A stretch of DNA of 42,924 bases from Bacteroidales bacterium UBA1751 (GTDB taxonomy: Bacteria > Bacteroidota > Bacteroidia > Bacteroidales > UBA932). Position 1 is the stretch's first letter; every line of letters starts with the position of its first letter. Under the pieces are notes generated by a model. The model did no database searches. It was not told where the DNA came from and worked only from the letters and a program-made list of their open reading frames with translations. The stretch is taken from positions 1-42,924 of the forward strand of contig DCHN01000017.1 of the NCBI GenBank assembly GCA_002315995.1, read 5' to 3'. Below are positions 25,840 through 34,109 of the stretch, one piece after another. The translations under genes were made by a program, and so were the position numbers.

Positions 25840-26694
25840 ATGGAATACAACATAAGGAATATGAGACAACTTGTATATATATTCGTGACAGTAGTTTTTG
25901 CAGTATTCTCTTCTGGAGCTCAGGCCCAGGATCTGGTTATTCTGCATACCAATGATACCCACAGTCACATAGATGTTGTGAAGGGAGGCCGCAGTAATGG
26001 ATTGGGTGGCGTTGAGAGAAGGGAGCAGTATGTCAACAGCATAAGGAAACAGTACCCGGGCAAGGTTCTTCTGGTGGATGCAGGGGACTTCAGCCAGGGA
26101 TCACCATACTTCACTCTTTTCAAAGGTGATGTTGAGGTTGAGCTTATGGATGCTCTTGGGTACGATGTCACTTGTCTGGGTAACCATGAGTTCGACAACG
26201 GCGGTGCCGAACTTAACAGAAGGTTAAGGAATCTCAAGACTCCTGTAATTTGCTGTAACTTTTCAATTCCTGAGGATGATCCTCTTCATGAAGTGGTGAA
26301 ACCATATACTATTGTGGAGAGAGGCGGCAAAAAAATCGGATTCATTGGAATGATAACCAATATTGCTTCGGCTGTGAATCCAAAAAACATAGCTGGAATG
26401 AAATATGTATATCCTATTCCTGTTGTCAATGGCTATGCAAGGGAACTTAAGCAGCAGGGTTGTGATCTTGTGGTTGTCCTCTCGCACAGTGGGTATGACG
26501 GTGGATATGACAATGCACCGGGGGATATGAAAATTGCTGAGGAGTTGGAGAATGTTGACATTATTATTGGCGGACACTCCCACACCTTTATGGATAAACC
26601 CTCTTTTGTGAAGACAAAGGCTGGCAAGGAGGTTATGGTTGTGCAGGACGGATGCTGGGGTGTTGAAGTTGGAAAGATAGATATATGGTTCTAA
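25840..26694 (+). CDS. 5'-nucleotidase N-terminal metallophosphoesterase domain protein
   Basis: A 284-residue protein carrying the calcineurin-like phosphoesterase domain of 5'-nucleotidases. Metal-binding motifs are HTNDTHSH near the N-terminus, DAGDFSQGSPYF, LGNHEFDNG, VVLSHSGYDGG and IIIGGHSHTF. The signal peptide probably begins at the second methionine (ATG at 25861, MRQLVYIFVTVVFAVFSSGAQAQ); the frame is open from 25840. The protein ends shortly after the last motif, with no C-terminal domain. That domain is encoded just upstream as a separate signal-bearing gene. Confidence 0.9.
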   Translation: MEYNIRNMRQLVYIFVTVVFAVFSSGAQAQDLVILHTNDTHSHIDVVKGGRSNGLGGVERREQYVNSIRKQYPGKVLLVDAGDFSQGSPYFTLFKGDVEVELMDALGYDVTCLGNHEFDNGGAELNRRLRNLKTPVICCNFSIPEDDPLHEVVKPYTIVERGGKKIGFIGMITNIASAVNPKNIAGMKYVYPIPVVNGYARELKQQGCDLVVVLSHSGYDGGYDNAPGDMKIAEELENVDIIIGGHSHTFMDKPSFVKTKAGKEVMVVQDGCWGVEVGKIDIWF

Positions 26695-26745
26695 CCATTG
26701 AAAACGAGCGTGAATAGTTTTAAGAATAATATAAATATTGTTGGT

Positions 26746-28233
26746 ATGAGATACATTCTTGTTGCGTTGTGCCTGGTATTTGTTTCGGGGCACTCTTTTG
26801 CTCAGGATGCAATAATAAAGCACAACTTTGGGGAGAATGGTGAGCAGTTGAAGGATTCCATCTTTTTCAAGGAGGGTGGAACATACTCCCTTGAGGAGTT
26901 CAGGTCAATGGCTCTTCAGTCAAACAGAGATCTTCAAATAGCTGATCAGAATATAAAGGCGGCTCAAGAGACAAGAAAGGAGATATTTACACAATTTCTG
27001 CCTTCAATTGATCTCAGTGGTGGCTATTATAGAACTGGAAAGAATATAAGGATGCTTGCCAGCGACCAGTATCTTCCTGTGGGAATAACGAATCCTGACA
27101 TTCAGGCAGCCGGACTTCCTATTCTGCCTGTAGCTGACCCTACAACCGGTGAGCAGTTATATGCCTATTTGCCTGCAAGTGCAATGGAGTATGATATAAA
27201 GGAGCTTTTCGGAGGCGGTGTGTCTCTTGTTCAGCCACTCTATATGGGAGGTCTTGTAAGGGAGGCATACAAACTCTCAAAAATCAATGAGACGGTGAAT
27301 GTTCTCAAAGGCGAGGAGAGAACCCAGCGTGTAATTCTTGAGGTTGACGAGGCTTATTGGAGGGTAGTGTCACTTATAAACAAGCAGAAACTTGGGCAGA
27401 GATACCTTGATCTTCTGAACAAATTGTACAAGGATGTGTGCAAGATGAAGGAGCAGGGTATTGCAACAAAGGGCGATGTCCTTAACGTTAAGGTTAAGCA
27501 GAACGAGGCCAGCCTCATGCTTACAAAAATTGAGAACGGGTTGAGCCTCTCAAAAATGGCGCTTTACCAGCTTTGCGGACTAAAGATATCGGGGAATTAC
27601 CTTCTCAGGGATGAGAATATTGAGCAGGAGACAGTTGAACCTGTAGCATTTGACAAGGAGCGTGTTTTTGCAATGCGTCCTGAACTGCAGATGCTGGAGC
27701 AGGCGAATCTGGCTGCACAGTCAAATGTCAAGATGTCGTTTGCCAGGTTTATGCCTAAGGTTGTGCTTACTGGTTCATATTTTTTGTCCAATCCTAACGT
27801 CTATAATGGATTCAACAGACATCTCAAGGATAATTGGATTGTTGGTGTGATGCTTACAGTTCCTATTACCCACTTTGGAGAGAGAGTCCACAACTACAGG
27901 GCTGCGCAGTTCAAGGAGAAGGTTTCTCAAATAGATTTGATGAAGGCAAAGGAGATGGTTGAGCTCCAGTTGAATCAAAGCTCTTTCAAGGTTATTGAAG
28001 CCAACAAGAAACTTACTTCAGCAATATCGAATATGGAGGCTGCCCAGGAGAATCTTAAGCTTGCAAGAGAGTCGTACAACGAGGGCCTTATCTCCCTTAC
28101 TGACCTTATGGCTGCTCAGACGGCTTGGCTGAGCGCTTCATCAGAGAAGATTGATTCCGGCGTTGAGGTCAGACTTACAACACTCTATCTCAATAAGGCA
28201 AAAGGTGAACTTGGGACAGGTAGAACAGAATAG
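26746..28233 (+). CDS. TolC family outer membrane efflux protein
   Basis: A 495-residue outer-membrane channel. I chose the ATG at 26746 because it starts a clean signal peptide (MRYILVALCLVFVSGHSFAQ); the frame is open from a TTG at 26698. The two structural repeats of the OEP family are visible. Repeat 1 runs from YSLEEFRSMALQSNRDLQIADQNIKAAQE; repeat 2 has MRPELQMLEQANLAAQSNVKMSFARFMPKVVLTGSY and the coiled-coil segment NLKLARESYNEGLISLTDLMAAQ. No membrane-fusion or RND partner is adjacent: it sits between the nucleotidase pair and parE. It may serve pumps encoded elsewhere or the nearby ABC-2 exporter. Confidence 0.92.
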   Translation: MRYILVALCLVFVSGHSFAQDAIIKHNFGENGEQLKDSIFFKEGGTYSLEEFRSMALQSNRDLQIADQNIKAAQETRKEIFTQFLPSIDLSGGYYRTGKNIRMLASDQYLPVGITNPDIQAAGLPILPVADPTTGEQLYAYLPASAMEYDIKELFGGGVSLVQPLYMGGLVREAYKLSKINETVNVLKGEERTQRVILEVDEAYWRVVSLINKQKLGQRYLDLLNKLYKDVCKMKEQGIATKGDVLNVKVKQNEASLMLTKIENGLSLSKMALYQLCGLKISGNYLLRDENIEQETVEPVAFDKERVFAMRPELQMLEQANLAAQSNVKMSFARFMPKVVLTGSYFLSNPNVYNGFNRHLKDNWIVGVMLTVPITHFGERVHNYRAAQFKEKVSQIDLMKAKEMVELQLNQSSFKVIEANKKLTSAISNMEAAQENLKLARESYNEGLISLTDLMAAQTAWLSASSEKIDSGVEVRLTTLYLNKAKGELGTGRTE

Positions 28234-28260
28234 AAATGTCAAAAAAAGGAATAGAGAAGA

Positions 28261-30132
28261 ATGGAGAAGGCATTGGCAGCGGAATACACTGAAAAAGATT
28301 TTGAAACCCTTTCGTGGAACGAGCACATAAGGCGCCGTCCCGGAATGTACATAGGCAAACTTGGCGATGGTTCCAACCCGGACGATGGAATATATGTCCT
28401 TTTCAAGGAGATAGTAGATAATGCCATTGACGAGTTTGGAATGGGATTCGGCAAAAAGATTGAGATTTCCATTGAGGATAATGTTGTTACTGTAAGGGAT
28501 TACGGGCGAGGTATTCCGTTCGGTAAGGTTATTGAGAGTGCCAGCGTAATGAATACCGGAGCCAAGTATGGCAGTGCGGCGTTCAAAAAATCGGTTGGAC
28601 TTAACGGCGTGGGTACAAAGGCTGTAAATGCAACCAGTACTTCGTACTATGTTCAGTCTTTCAGAGATGGAAAGAGCTTCTTTGCAAAATTCAGCAAGGG
28701 TAATCTTGTCGATAGCGGGGATATTGATGCTGCTGACCAGAAGAACGGTACGCTGGTAAGATATGTCGCTGATCCCTCTCTTTATGAGAATTACAGCTAC
28801 AATCTTGATTTCCTGCATACGATGCTTCGCAACTACTCATACCTCAACAGAGGTCTGGTGCTGGATTTCAACGGTGAAGAGTTCGTCTCTAAGAATGGTC
28901 TTCTTGACCTTATAAATGACAATCTTACCGAGGAACCGTTATATCCTGTAATACATCTTATGGGTGATGATATAGAAATAGCATTCACTCATGGAACCGA
29001 CAATGGTGAGAATATATCCTCTTTTGTAAATGGTCAGAACACCATTCACGGAGGAACGCACCTCGCTGCATTCAGGGAGGGAGTGGCAAAGACCGTGAAG
29101 GATTTCTTCAAGAAAGATTTTGATCCTAAGGATGTAAGGCAGTCAATTGTTGCAGCGGTGAGCATAAAGGTTGAGGAGCCGAGTTTCTCGAACCAGACCA
29201 AGACCTTCCTCAATTCAAAGCTAATGGCCCCGGAGAGCGAACTGACCATAAGGAATTTTATTGTGGATTTCCTGGGTTCGCAGCTCGACAACTATATGCA
29301 CAAGAATCAGTCTGTGTCTGATGTGATGTACAAGAAGATTCTTGAGAGTGAGAAGGAGCGTAAGGCCATAAGCGGTTTGCAGAAACTTGCAAGGGAGAGG
29401 GCAAAGAAGGCATCGTTGCACAACAGGAAACTGCGCGACTGCCGAATCCACTATACCGACAAGGACCCTATGAATGAGGAGACAATGCTCTTCATAACCG
29501 AGGGAGACTCAGCTTCAGGTTCAATTACAAAGAGCAGGAATGCGAACTATCAGGCGGTGTTCAGCCTTAGGGGTAAGCCTCTTAACACATTTGACCTGGC
29601 CAAGGATAAGGTGTATGCCAATGAGGAGTTTGCACTGCTTCAAGCGGCCCTCAACATTGAAGATGATATTGACAACCTGCGTTACAACAAGATTGTAATT
29701 GCAACCGATGCCGATGTTGACGGAATGCATATACGTCTGCTGCTGCTTACCTATTTCCTTCAGTTCTCTCCTGAAATAATACGTCAGGGGCATCTCTACA
29801 TATTGCAGACACCTCTTTTTAGAGTGAGACGCAAACTTGTTAAAGGAGGAATGGAGAGTCGTTACTGCTATAGTAGCGAAGAGAGGGAGAAGGCATTGAA
29901 AAAGTTCGGTAAAGCTGCCGAAATTACACGATTCAAAGGATTGGGAGAGATATCTCCTGATGAATTCAAGGGCTTTATTGGCGATGAGATCAGACTCGAC
30001 AGGGTAAGGCTCTCGGGCGATGATACTGTTGGTGATCTCCTTGAATTCTATATGGGAAAGAATACCCTTATGAGGCAGAACTTCATACGGGAAAATCTCC
30101 GTTCAGACCTTGTTGTTGAAGAGGAAAATTGA
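28261..30132 (+). CDS. parE: DNA topoisomerase IV subunit B
   Basis: The ATPase subunit of the type II topoisomerase that unlinks daughter chromosomes. The GHKL ATPase is at the N-terminus (EIVDNAIDEF, VRDYGRGIPFG, GLNGVGTKAVNATS) and the transducer domain is in the middle (FVNGQNTIHGGTHLAAFREG). The TOPRIM domain follows, with ITEGDSASGS, the PL(N)TF stretch and the metal-binding DADVDGMHIRLLLLTYF. The opening HIRRRPGMYIGKLGDGSNPDDGIYVL is typical of Bacteroidetes ParE rather than GyrB. At 623 residues it is the normal length. parC is not in the window. The next gene starts two bases after the stop codon. Confidence 0.92.
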   Translation: MEKALAAEYTEKDFETLSWNEHIRRRPGMYIGKLGDGSNPDDGIYVLFKEIVDNAIDEFGMGFGKKIEISIEDNVVTVRDYGRGIPFGKVIESASVMNTGAKYGSAAFKKSVGLNGVGTKAVNATSTSYYVQSFRDGKSFFAKFSKGNLVDSGDIDAADQKNGTLVRYVADPSLYENYSYNLDFLHTMLRNYSYLNRGLVLDFNGEEFVSKNGLLDLINDNLTEEPLYPVIHLMGDDIEIAFTHGTDNGENISSFVNGQNTIHGGTHLAAFREGVAKTVKDFFKKDFDPKDVRQSIVAAVSIKVEEPSFSNQTKTFLNSKLMAPESELTIRNFIVDFLGSQLDNYMHKNQSVSDVMYKKILESEKERKAISGLQKLARERAKKASLHNRKLRDCRIHYTDKDPMNEETMLFITEGDSASGSITKSRNANYQAVFSLRGKPLNTFDLAKDKVYANEEFALLQAALNIEDDIDNLRYNKIVIATDADVDGMHIRLLLLTYFLQFSPEIIRQGHLYILQTPLFRVRRKLVKGGMESRYCYSSEEREKALKKFGKAAEITRFKGLGEISPDEFKGFIGDEIRLDRVRLSGDDTVGDLLEFYMGKNTLMRQNFIRENLRSDLVVEEEN

Positions 30133-30134
30133 TT

Positions 30135-30689
30135 ATGACTGGATTCTACAAATTCTTATTGAAACTTATGGGGTGGAAAACCCCTGATACTGCACCAGTT
30201 CAGGAGAGAAGGTGCATCATACTTGGAGTGCCGCATACATCGGCAATGGATTTCCTGGTATCATTCGTTTATTACAGGTCGTTGGGAGGATATCCTAAAA
30301 TAATGGTGAAGAAATCTTTCTTCTGGGGACCTCTGGGCCCAATTATGAGAGCTATGGGTGCTATACCTGTAGATCGCAGCAAGGGAACTTCAGTTGCACT
30401 TCAGATGATTCACTTCATGAAGCAGTGCGATACATTCCATTTGGCAATTGCACCGGAGGGAACACGAAAGGCTGTTGACAAGTGGAAAACAGGCTTTCTT
30501 ACAATTGCCAAGGCATGTGACCTGAATGTCTATGCAGGATACTTCGACTGGAAGACAAAGACAGTAGGCCACGGTGAGAAACTTGAACTTACCGGCAATA
30601 CTGCCGAGGATATCAAGTATGTTCAGCACTACTACCACTTGAAGCATTACACAGGCAAACATCCTGAGTGCTATTCCACTGGAGAGTAG
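30135..30689 (+). CDS. PlsC-like 1-acyl-glycerol-phosphate acyltransferase
   Basis: A 184-residue member of the PlsC/LPLAT acyltransferase family. Motif I (HxxxxD) is present as HTSAMD, and motif III as the APEGTR block. The KKSFFWGPLGPIMRAMGAIPVDR stretch lies between them, as in the family. It is short and has little hydrophobic N-terminal sequence beyond FYKFLLKLMGW, so membrane association is probably shallow. It may acylate lysophosphatidic acid or another lyso-lipid. I chose the ATG at 30135; a TTG at 30129 overlapping parE is possible. It closes the long same-strand series that begins with tdk. Confidence 0.87.
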   Translation: MTGFYKFLLKLMGWKTPDTAPVQERRCIILGVPHTSAMDFLVSFVYYRSLGGYPKIMVKKSFFWGPLGPIMRAMGAIPVDRSKGTSVALQMIHFMKQCDTFHLAIAPEGTRKAVDKWKTGFLTIAKACDLNVYAGYFDWKTKTVGHGEKLELTGNTAEDIKYVQHYYHLKHYTGKHPECYSTGE

Positions 30690-30726
30690 CAGTCCCAGCC
30701 TAATTTAATATATTTGAACAGAAACA

Positions 30727-30757
30727 GTTGCAGGGAATATATTTTTTCTTACCTTTG
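30727..30757 (+). promoter_or_regulatory. Bacteroidetes-type promoter of rpsU
   Basis: GTTG at 30727-30730, 19 bases, then TACCTTTG at 30750-30757, followed by CAG. This gives an expected start near 30764 and a leader of only about 25 bases that contains the Shine-Dalgarno sequence. A second -7-like box (TATATTTG) is at 30709-30716. Confidence 0.65.
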
Positions 30758-30769
30758 CAGTCCTAAGAA

Positions 30770-30779
30770 AAAGGAGGTG
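30770..30779 (+). promoter_or_regulatory. Near-perfect Shine-Dalgarno sequence of rpsU
   Basis: AAAGGAGGTG is a ten-base complement to the standard 16S rRNA 3' tail, with 11 bases between GGAGG and the ATG. Nearly all other genes in this window lack any such site. In Flavobacterium johnsoniae, another Bacteroidetes species, the anti-Shine-Dalgarno is covered by bS21, bS18 and bS6, so a strong site on the bS21 message suggests autoregulation. Confidence 0.85.
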
Positions 30780-30788
30780 GTTTAGACA

Positions 30789-30980
30789 ATGATTATAGTA
30801 CCTATTAAAGAGGGCGAGAACATAGAGAGAGCTCTTAAGAAATTCAAGAGAAAATTCGAGAAGACCGGCATTGTAAAGGAGCTCAGAAGCAGAAGGGAGT
30901 TCGTTAAGAAATCCGTAAGGAGAAGAGAGCAGATGAACAAGGCCATTTATGTACAGCATCTCCATCTCAACGAGGAGTAA
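30789..30980 (+). CDS. rpsU: 30S ribosomal protein bS21
   Basis: A 63-residue basic protein that binds near the 3' end of 16S rRNA on the small-subunit platform. The family pattern IIVPIKEGENIERALKKFKRKFEKTG followed by RRREFVKKSVRRREQ-type basic helices is clear, with a Bacteroidetes-type C-terminus ending YVQHLHLNEE. It has its own promoter, a very short leader with a strong Shine-Dalgarno sequence, and its own terminator. It is therefore a single-gene unit whose level is probably controlled by how free the 16S tail is. The xer and hpf genes that accompany rpsU in Bacteroides lie 3-4 kb downstream here. Confidence 0.95.
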   Translation: MIIVPIKEGENIERALKKFKRKFEKTGIVKELRSRREFVKKSVRRREQMNKAIYVQHLHLNEE

Positions 30981-31000
30981 GTTCATTACTTTAAAATAAA

Positions 31001-31032
31001 AAATAAGGCGACCAGCAATGGTCGCCTTATTT
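31001..31032. terminator. Terminator between rpsU and the C69 dipeptidase gene
   Basis: A perfect 14-bp stem (AAATAAGGCGACCA at 31001-31014, its complement at 31019-31032) closed by a GCAA tetraloop, with A- and T-rich flanks on both sides. It can stop transcription of both convergent genes. Confidence 0.88.
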
Positions 31033-31050
31033 TATGATAGTTCATCTACC

Positions 31051-32466
31051 CTAATCTTCCTCCATTCCAAACTTCTTGAAATAGATTCTGTAGAGTTTCT
31101 GTGTATATTCATACATTCTGGAGTATGCGTTGGCAACAAGGTCAAGCTGCTCACAGTTTCTTGAATCAGATCTGAGATAAGATGCAGGGTTTGCGAAGAA
31201 ATCCTCTTCAACATTTGCCTGAGCGGCAAAGACGAAGGACTGGAAATAATCGAGCTCCTTCTTCTCATTCTGAATATTTGCAGCATAGTCTGCACTTATT
31301 CTCTCCCATCTCTTCACGAATTTCCAGTAGAGTCCGCCAGGATAATTTTTCCTCATATTGGTTGCATCGGAGAAGTGAACGGCTTCAGCCTCCTGTGCAC
31401 TCTTGAATCTTGCGAATCCCCAAACTGTCTTGTTCATTCCAAGGTACCAAGGGAAATATGGCTCAACACATGGATGACCGGCAGCATTCCACATAATACA
31501 TCCAACATCCTTTGGAAGCCAGTTCCTGAGCTGGAAAATTGTTGAGAGAATGGTTGTTTCACGGCAGATGCAGTCCTGATGAGCGTTGGCAGGAGTGTTG
31601 TCGGTATACTTCTCATCAATGTTTTCTCCATGTGAAGAGAGAATGGCTCTGATATCCTGAAGGGTTACTCTGTGGGAAGGTTTTACGCTGAATGGATGCG
31701 AATCCTGATTCTTGGAGTATTTTGCGCCTGTGAGGTATCTCAAGGCAGACTGGCGGCGGAGAGAGTTGAAAGGTTTCTCGAACGATTTAGGGTCTCCGTA
31801 TGCCTTCTTGAATGAGAATTCTCCATCTTCTTCCTTGTACCAGCCTCTCTTCTTTGCATACTCTACGAGATCTGCTGACCCCATAAAGTTATTTGCATCC
31901 GAAAGGTTGACTTTGTCTATGATATAATTGTTTGGAATTACCATGACTTCATTGTCGGGAACTCTCTGTGCAACCCAATGTCTGCCCTGAACAACGCTTA
32001 CCACCCAGCCCTCGTTAGGATCTGCAACAAGGTATGTTCTGCCGCTTCCGTTGTATCCGCGCTGTTCAATAAGTTTTCCAATGAGTTTTACGCCCTCTTT
32101 TGCAGAGGTGGCGTTTTTTGCAACGTTGACTCTCACTTCATACAGGACACCGCCCTTTGTGAGATCCTTCTTGTTCTCCCTTGATGCACATGCATCGGAA
32201 GCTATGCAAACTCCCCATCTGTTCATAAATGAATCAGCCACCTTCATTCCGGGGAACTCAGCCCAAATGTAGTCGCTTGTAATATACATGTTGAGCATCT
32301 GCTCTCCGCCATCGTCTTCGTTGTGTCCCATAAGAACACTGCCATCGGACGTTGCGTATTTGCCGGCAATGATTCCAAAGCAGTTGTACTCCTGCGCTAA
32401 AAGGGTTGTGCTGCTCAGAGCGGAAACAATTGTAAGCAATGAAAGGATAAATGTAAACTTTCTCAT
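31051..32466 (-). CDS. C69 family dipeptidase, secreted
   Basis: A 471-residue Ntn-type peptidase of the PepD/C69 family. It has a signal peptide (about 1-24, ending TLLAQ), then EYNCFGIIAGKYATSDGSVLMGHNEDDGG, where Cys29 is the expected N-terminal nucleophile after maturation. Other family segments are RTYLVADPNEGWVVSVVQGRHWVAQRVPD and the C-terminal AAGHPCVEPYFPWYLGM. It probably degrades dipeptides in the periplasm. It faces rpsU across a shared terminator and is divergent from the hydrogenase gene (164 bases between starts). Confidence 0.88.
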   Translation of the reverse strand: MRKFTFILSLLTIVSALSSTTLLAQEYNCFGIIAGKYATSDGSVLMGHNEDDGGEQMLNMYITSDYIWAEFPGMKVADSFMNRWGVCIASDACASRENKKDLTKGGVLYEVRVNVAKNATSAKEGVKLIGKLIEQRGYNGSGRTYLVADPNEGWVVSVVQGRHWVAQRVPDNEVMVIPNNYIIDKVNLSDANNFMGSADLVEYAKKRGWYKEEDGEFSFKKAYGDPKSFEKPFNSLRRQSALRYLTGAKYSKNQDSHPFSVKPSHRVTLQDIRAILSSHGENIDEKYTDNTPANAHQDCICRETTILSTIFQLRNWLPKDVGCIMWNAAGHPCVEPYFPWYLGMNKTVWGFARFKSAQEAEAVHFSDATNMRKNYPGGLYWKFVKRWERISADYAANIQNEKKELDYFQSFVFAAQANVEEDFFANPASYLRSDSRNCEQLDLVANAYSRMYEYTQKLYRIYFKKFGMEED

Positions 32467-32569
32467 ATCGGTAAAATGTAATTTTCCAAAAATTATTGCA
32501 AAGATAATTTTTTTATCTCTATCTGCACGGGTGTGCAGTATATAATTTCAGCCATTCGTTTTTTTTCTC

Positions 32570-32577
32570 TATTTTTG
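32570..32577 (+). promoter_or_regulatory. Candidate -7 element of the hydrogenase gene
   Basis: TATTTTTG followed by CAA fits the phylum -7 consensus, about 53 bases before the ATG. The -33 region is T-rich (TTTC at 32546-32549) but not a clean TTTG. Confidence 0.45.
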
Positions 32578-32630
32578 CAAATTGTTACAATTAATAACCT
32601 ATTGCGTCAGAAAAATAAAAATTATATAGT

Positions 32631-34100
32631 ATGGCTTTTACCAATAATGTGATGATTGTTCGCCACAAACTGTTGGCAGACCTTGTCAGGTTGTGGAAGG
32701 AGGATAAACTTATTGAGGAGATAGACAGGCTTCCAATAAAGCTGAGTCCAAGGCATGCCAAGGTTATGGGAAGATGTTGTGTCCATAAGGAGAGAGCCGT
32801 ATGGAAATATAAGTCGTTCCCTCTTCTGGGATTTGACATGTCGGACGAGGTAGATGAACTCAAACCGCTCTCAGAGTATGCCAAAGAGGCTATTACAAGA
32901 AAAAGCAATCCTAAAGAGAACCTCCTGTGCGTAATTGACGAGGCGTGTTCATCATGCGTGCAGACCAACTATGAGGTTACCAATCTTTGCCGTGGATGTG
33001 TTGCAAGGGCCTGCTATATGAACTGCCCTAAGGGTGCCATTCATTTCACCAAGAAGGGGCAGGCTGAGATTGACCATGACCTCTGCATAAGTTGTGGAAA
33101 GTGCAAGGATTCATGTCCTTACCATGCAATTGTATATATTCCGGTACCTTGCGAAGAGACCTGCCCTGTAAAGGCTATTCATAAGGATGAATTCGGAGTT
33201 GAGCATATTGACGACACCAAGTGCATATACTGCGGAAAGTGCATCAACGCTTGTCCTTTCGGAGCAATATTCGAGATTTCACAGGTGTTTGACATACTGC
33301 AGAGCATAAAGAACGGCGATGAGGTGGTTGCAATGGTTGCTCCTTCAATTCTTGCACAGTTCAAGGTGCCAATTGAGCAGATGTACGGAGCAATGCTCAA
33401 AATAGGTTTCAAGGATGTCATTGAGGTGGCTCAGGGTGCAATGATGACAACCGATGTTGAGGCTGAGGAACTTACTGAGAGACTTGCGGAGGGGCATCCT
33501 TTCATGACAACGAGCTGCTGCCCTTCATACGTGCAAATGGCGCGCAAGCACATCCCTGAACTCACCAAATACATCTCTTCAGCGGGTTCTCCTATGTTCT
33601 ATACCATAAAAATAGCTAAGGAGAAGCATCCGAATGCAAAACTCGTCTTTGTAGGGCCATGTCTTGCAAAGAGAAAGGAGGTGAAACTTACCGATGGTGT
33701 AGATTGGGCAATGACCTTCGAGGAGCTGGGTTCTGTTCTTTCAGGACTTGGAATTGATGCTGCCGAGGCCCAGCCATATCCAATGGATGTGAAATCATAT
33801 ATGGAGGCTCACTCGTTTGCAGCCACCGGTGGAGTTATTTCAAGTGTGAAGAGATATTATGCTCTCAACCCGGGAAGCGCTCCAAAAGTTGAGAATCTCA
33901 AGACAATTCAGGTAGCCAACCTCGACAAGAAGAACATAGGACTGCTCAAGATATACGCAAAGACAGGCAAAGCTCCTGCCCAGTTCATTGAGGTCATGTC
34001 CTGCGAGGGAGGTTGCGTAACAGGTCCTTGCATCTATACCGATAAGGCAAGCAGTCAGAAACAGCTTGTCACCATTTTGGAGCAGATGCGGGAGAAATAG
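32631..34100 (+). CDS. [FeFe] hydrogenase, group B-like
   Basis: A 489-residue iron-sulfur protein. After an N-terminal segment of about 100 residues comes a cysteine-rich ferredoxin region with CISCGKCKDSCP and CIYCGKCINACP [4Fe-4S] motifs and extra cysteines upstream (CSSC, CRGC, CYMNC). The C-terminal H-cluster domain has L1 TSCCPSY (294-300), L2 GPCLAK (342-347) and L3 SCEGGCVTGPC (457-467). These variants, with Y after TSCCPS and GPC in place of MPC, fit group B monomeric enzymes rather than group A. It probably evolves hydrogen from reduced ferredoxin during fermentation. The maturases HydE, HydF and HydG are not in the window. The xer gene starts nine bases after the stop. Confidence 0.87.
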   Translation: MAFTNNVMIVRHKLLADLVRLWKEDKLIEEIDRLPIKLSPRHAKVMGRCCVHKERAVWKYKSFPLLGFDMSDEVDELKPLSEYAKEAITRKSNPKENLLCVIDEACSSCVQTNYEVTNLCRGCVARACYMNCPKGAIHFTKKGQAEIDHDLCISCGKCKDSCPYHAIVYIPVPCEETCPVKAIHKDEFGVEHIDDTKCIYCGKCINACPFGAIFEISQVFDILQSIKNGDEVVAMVAPSILAQFKVPIEQMYGAMLKIGFKDVIEVAQGAMMTTDVEAEELTERLAEGHPFMTTSCCPSYVQMARKHIPELTKYISSAGSPMFYTIKIAKEKHPNAKLVFVGPCLAKRKEVKLTDGVDWAMTFEELGSVLSGLGIDAAEAQPYPMDVKSYMEAHSFAATGGVISSVKRYYALNPGSAPKVENLKTIQVANLDKKNIGLLKIYAKTGKAPAQFIEVMSCEGGCVTGPCIYTDKASSQKQLVTILEQMREK

Positions 34101-34109
34101 CATCATATC

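Noticed and set aside
25051..26694. Frameshift in a single 5'-nucleotidase gene
   Set aside because: The domain order is reversed and each half has its own start and signal peptide, so these are two genes.
28141..28818. 225-residue minus-strand frame over the tolC-parE junction
   Set aside because: It crosses two well-supported genes on the other strand and has no recognisable motif.
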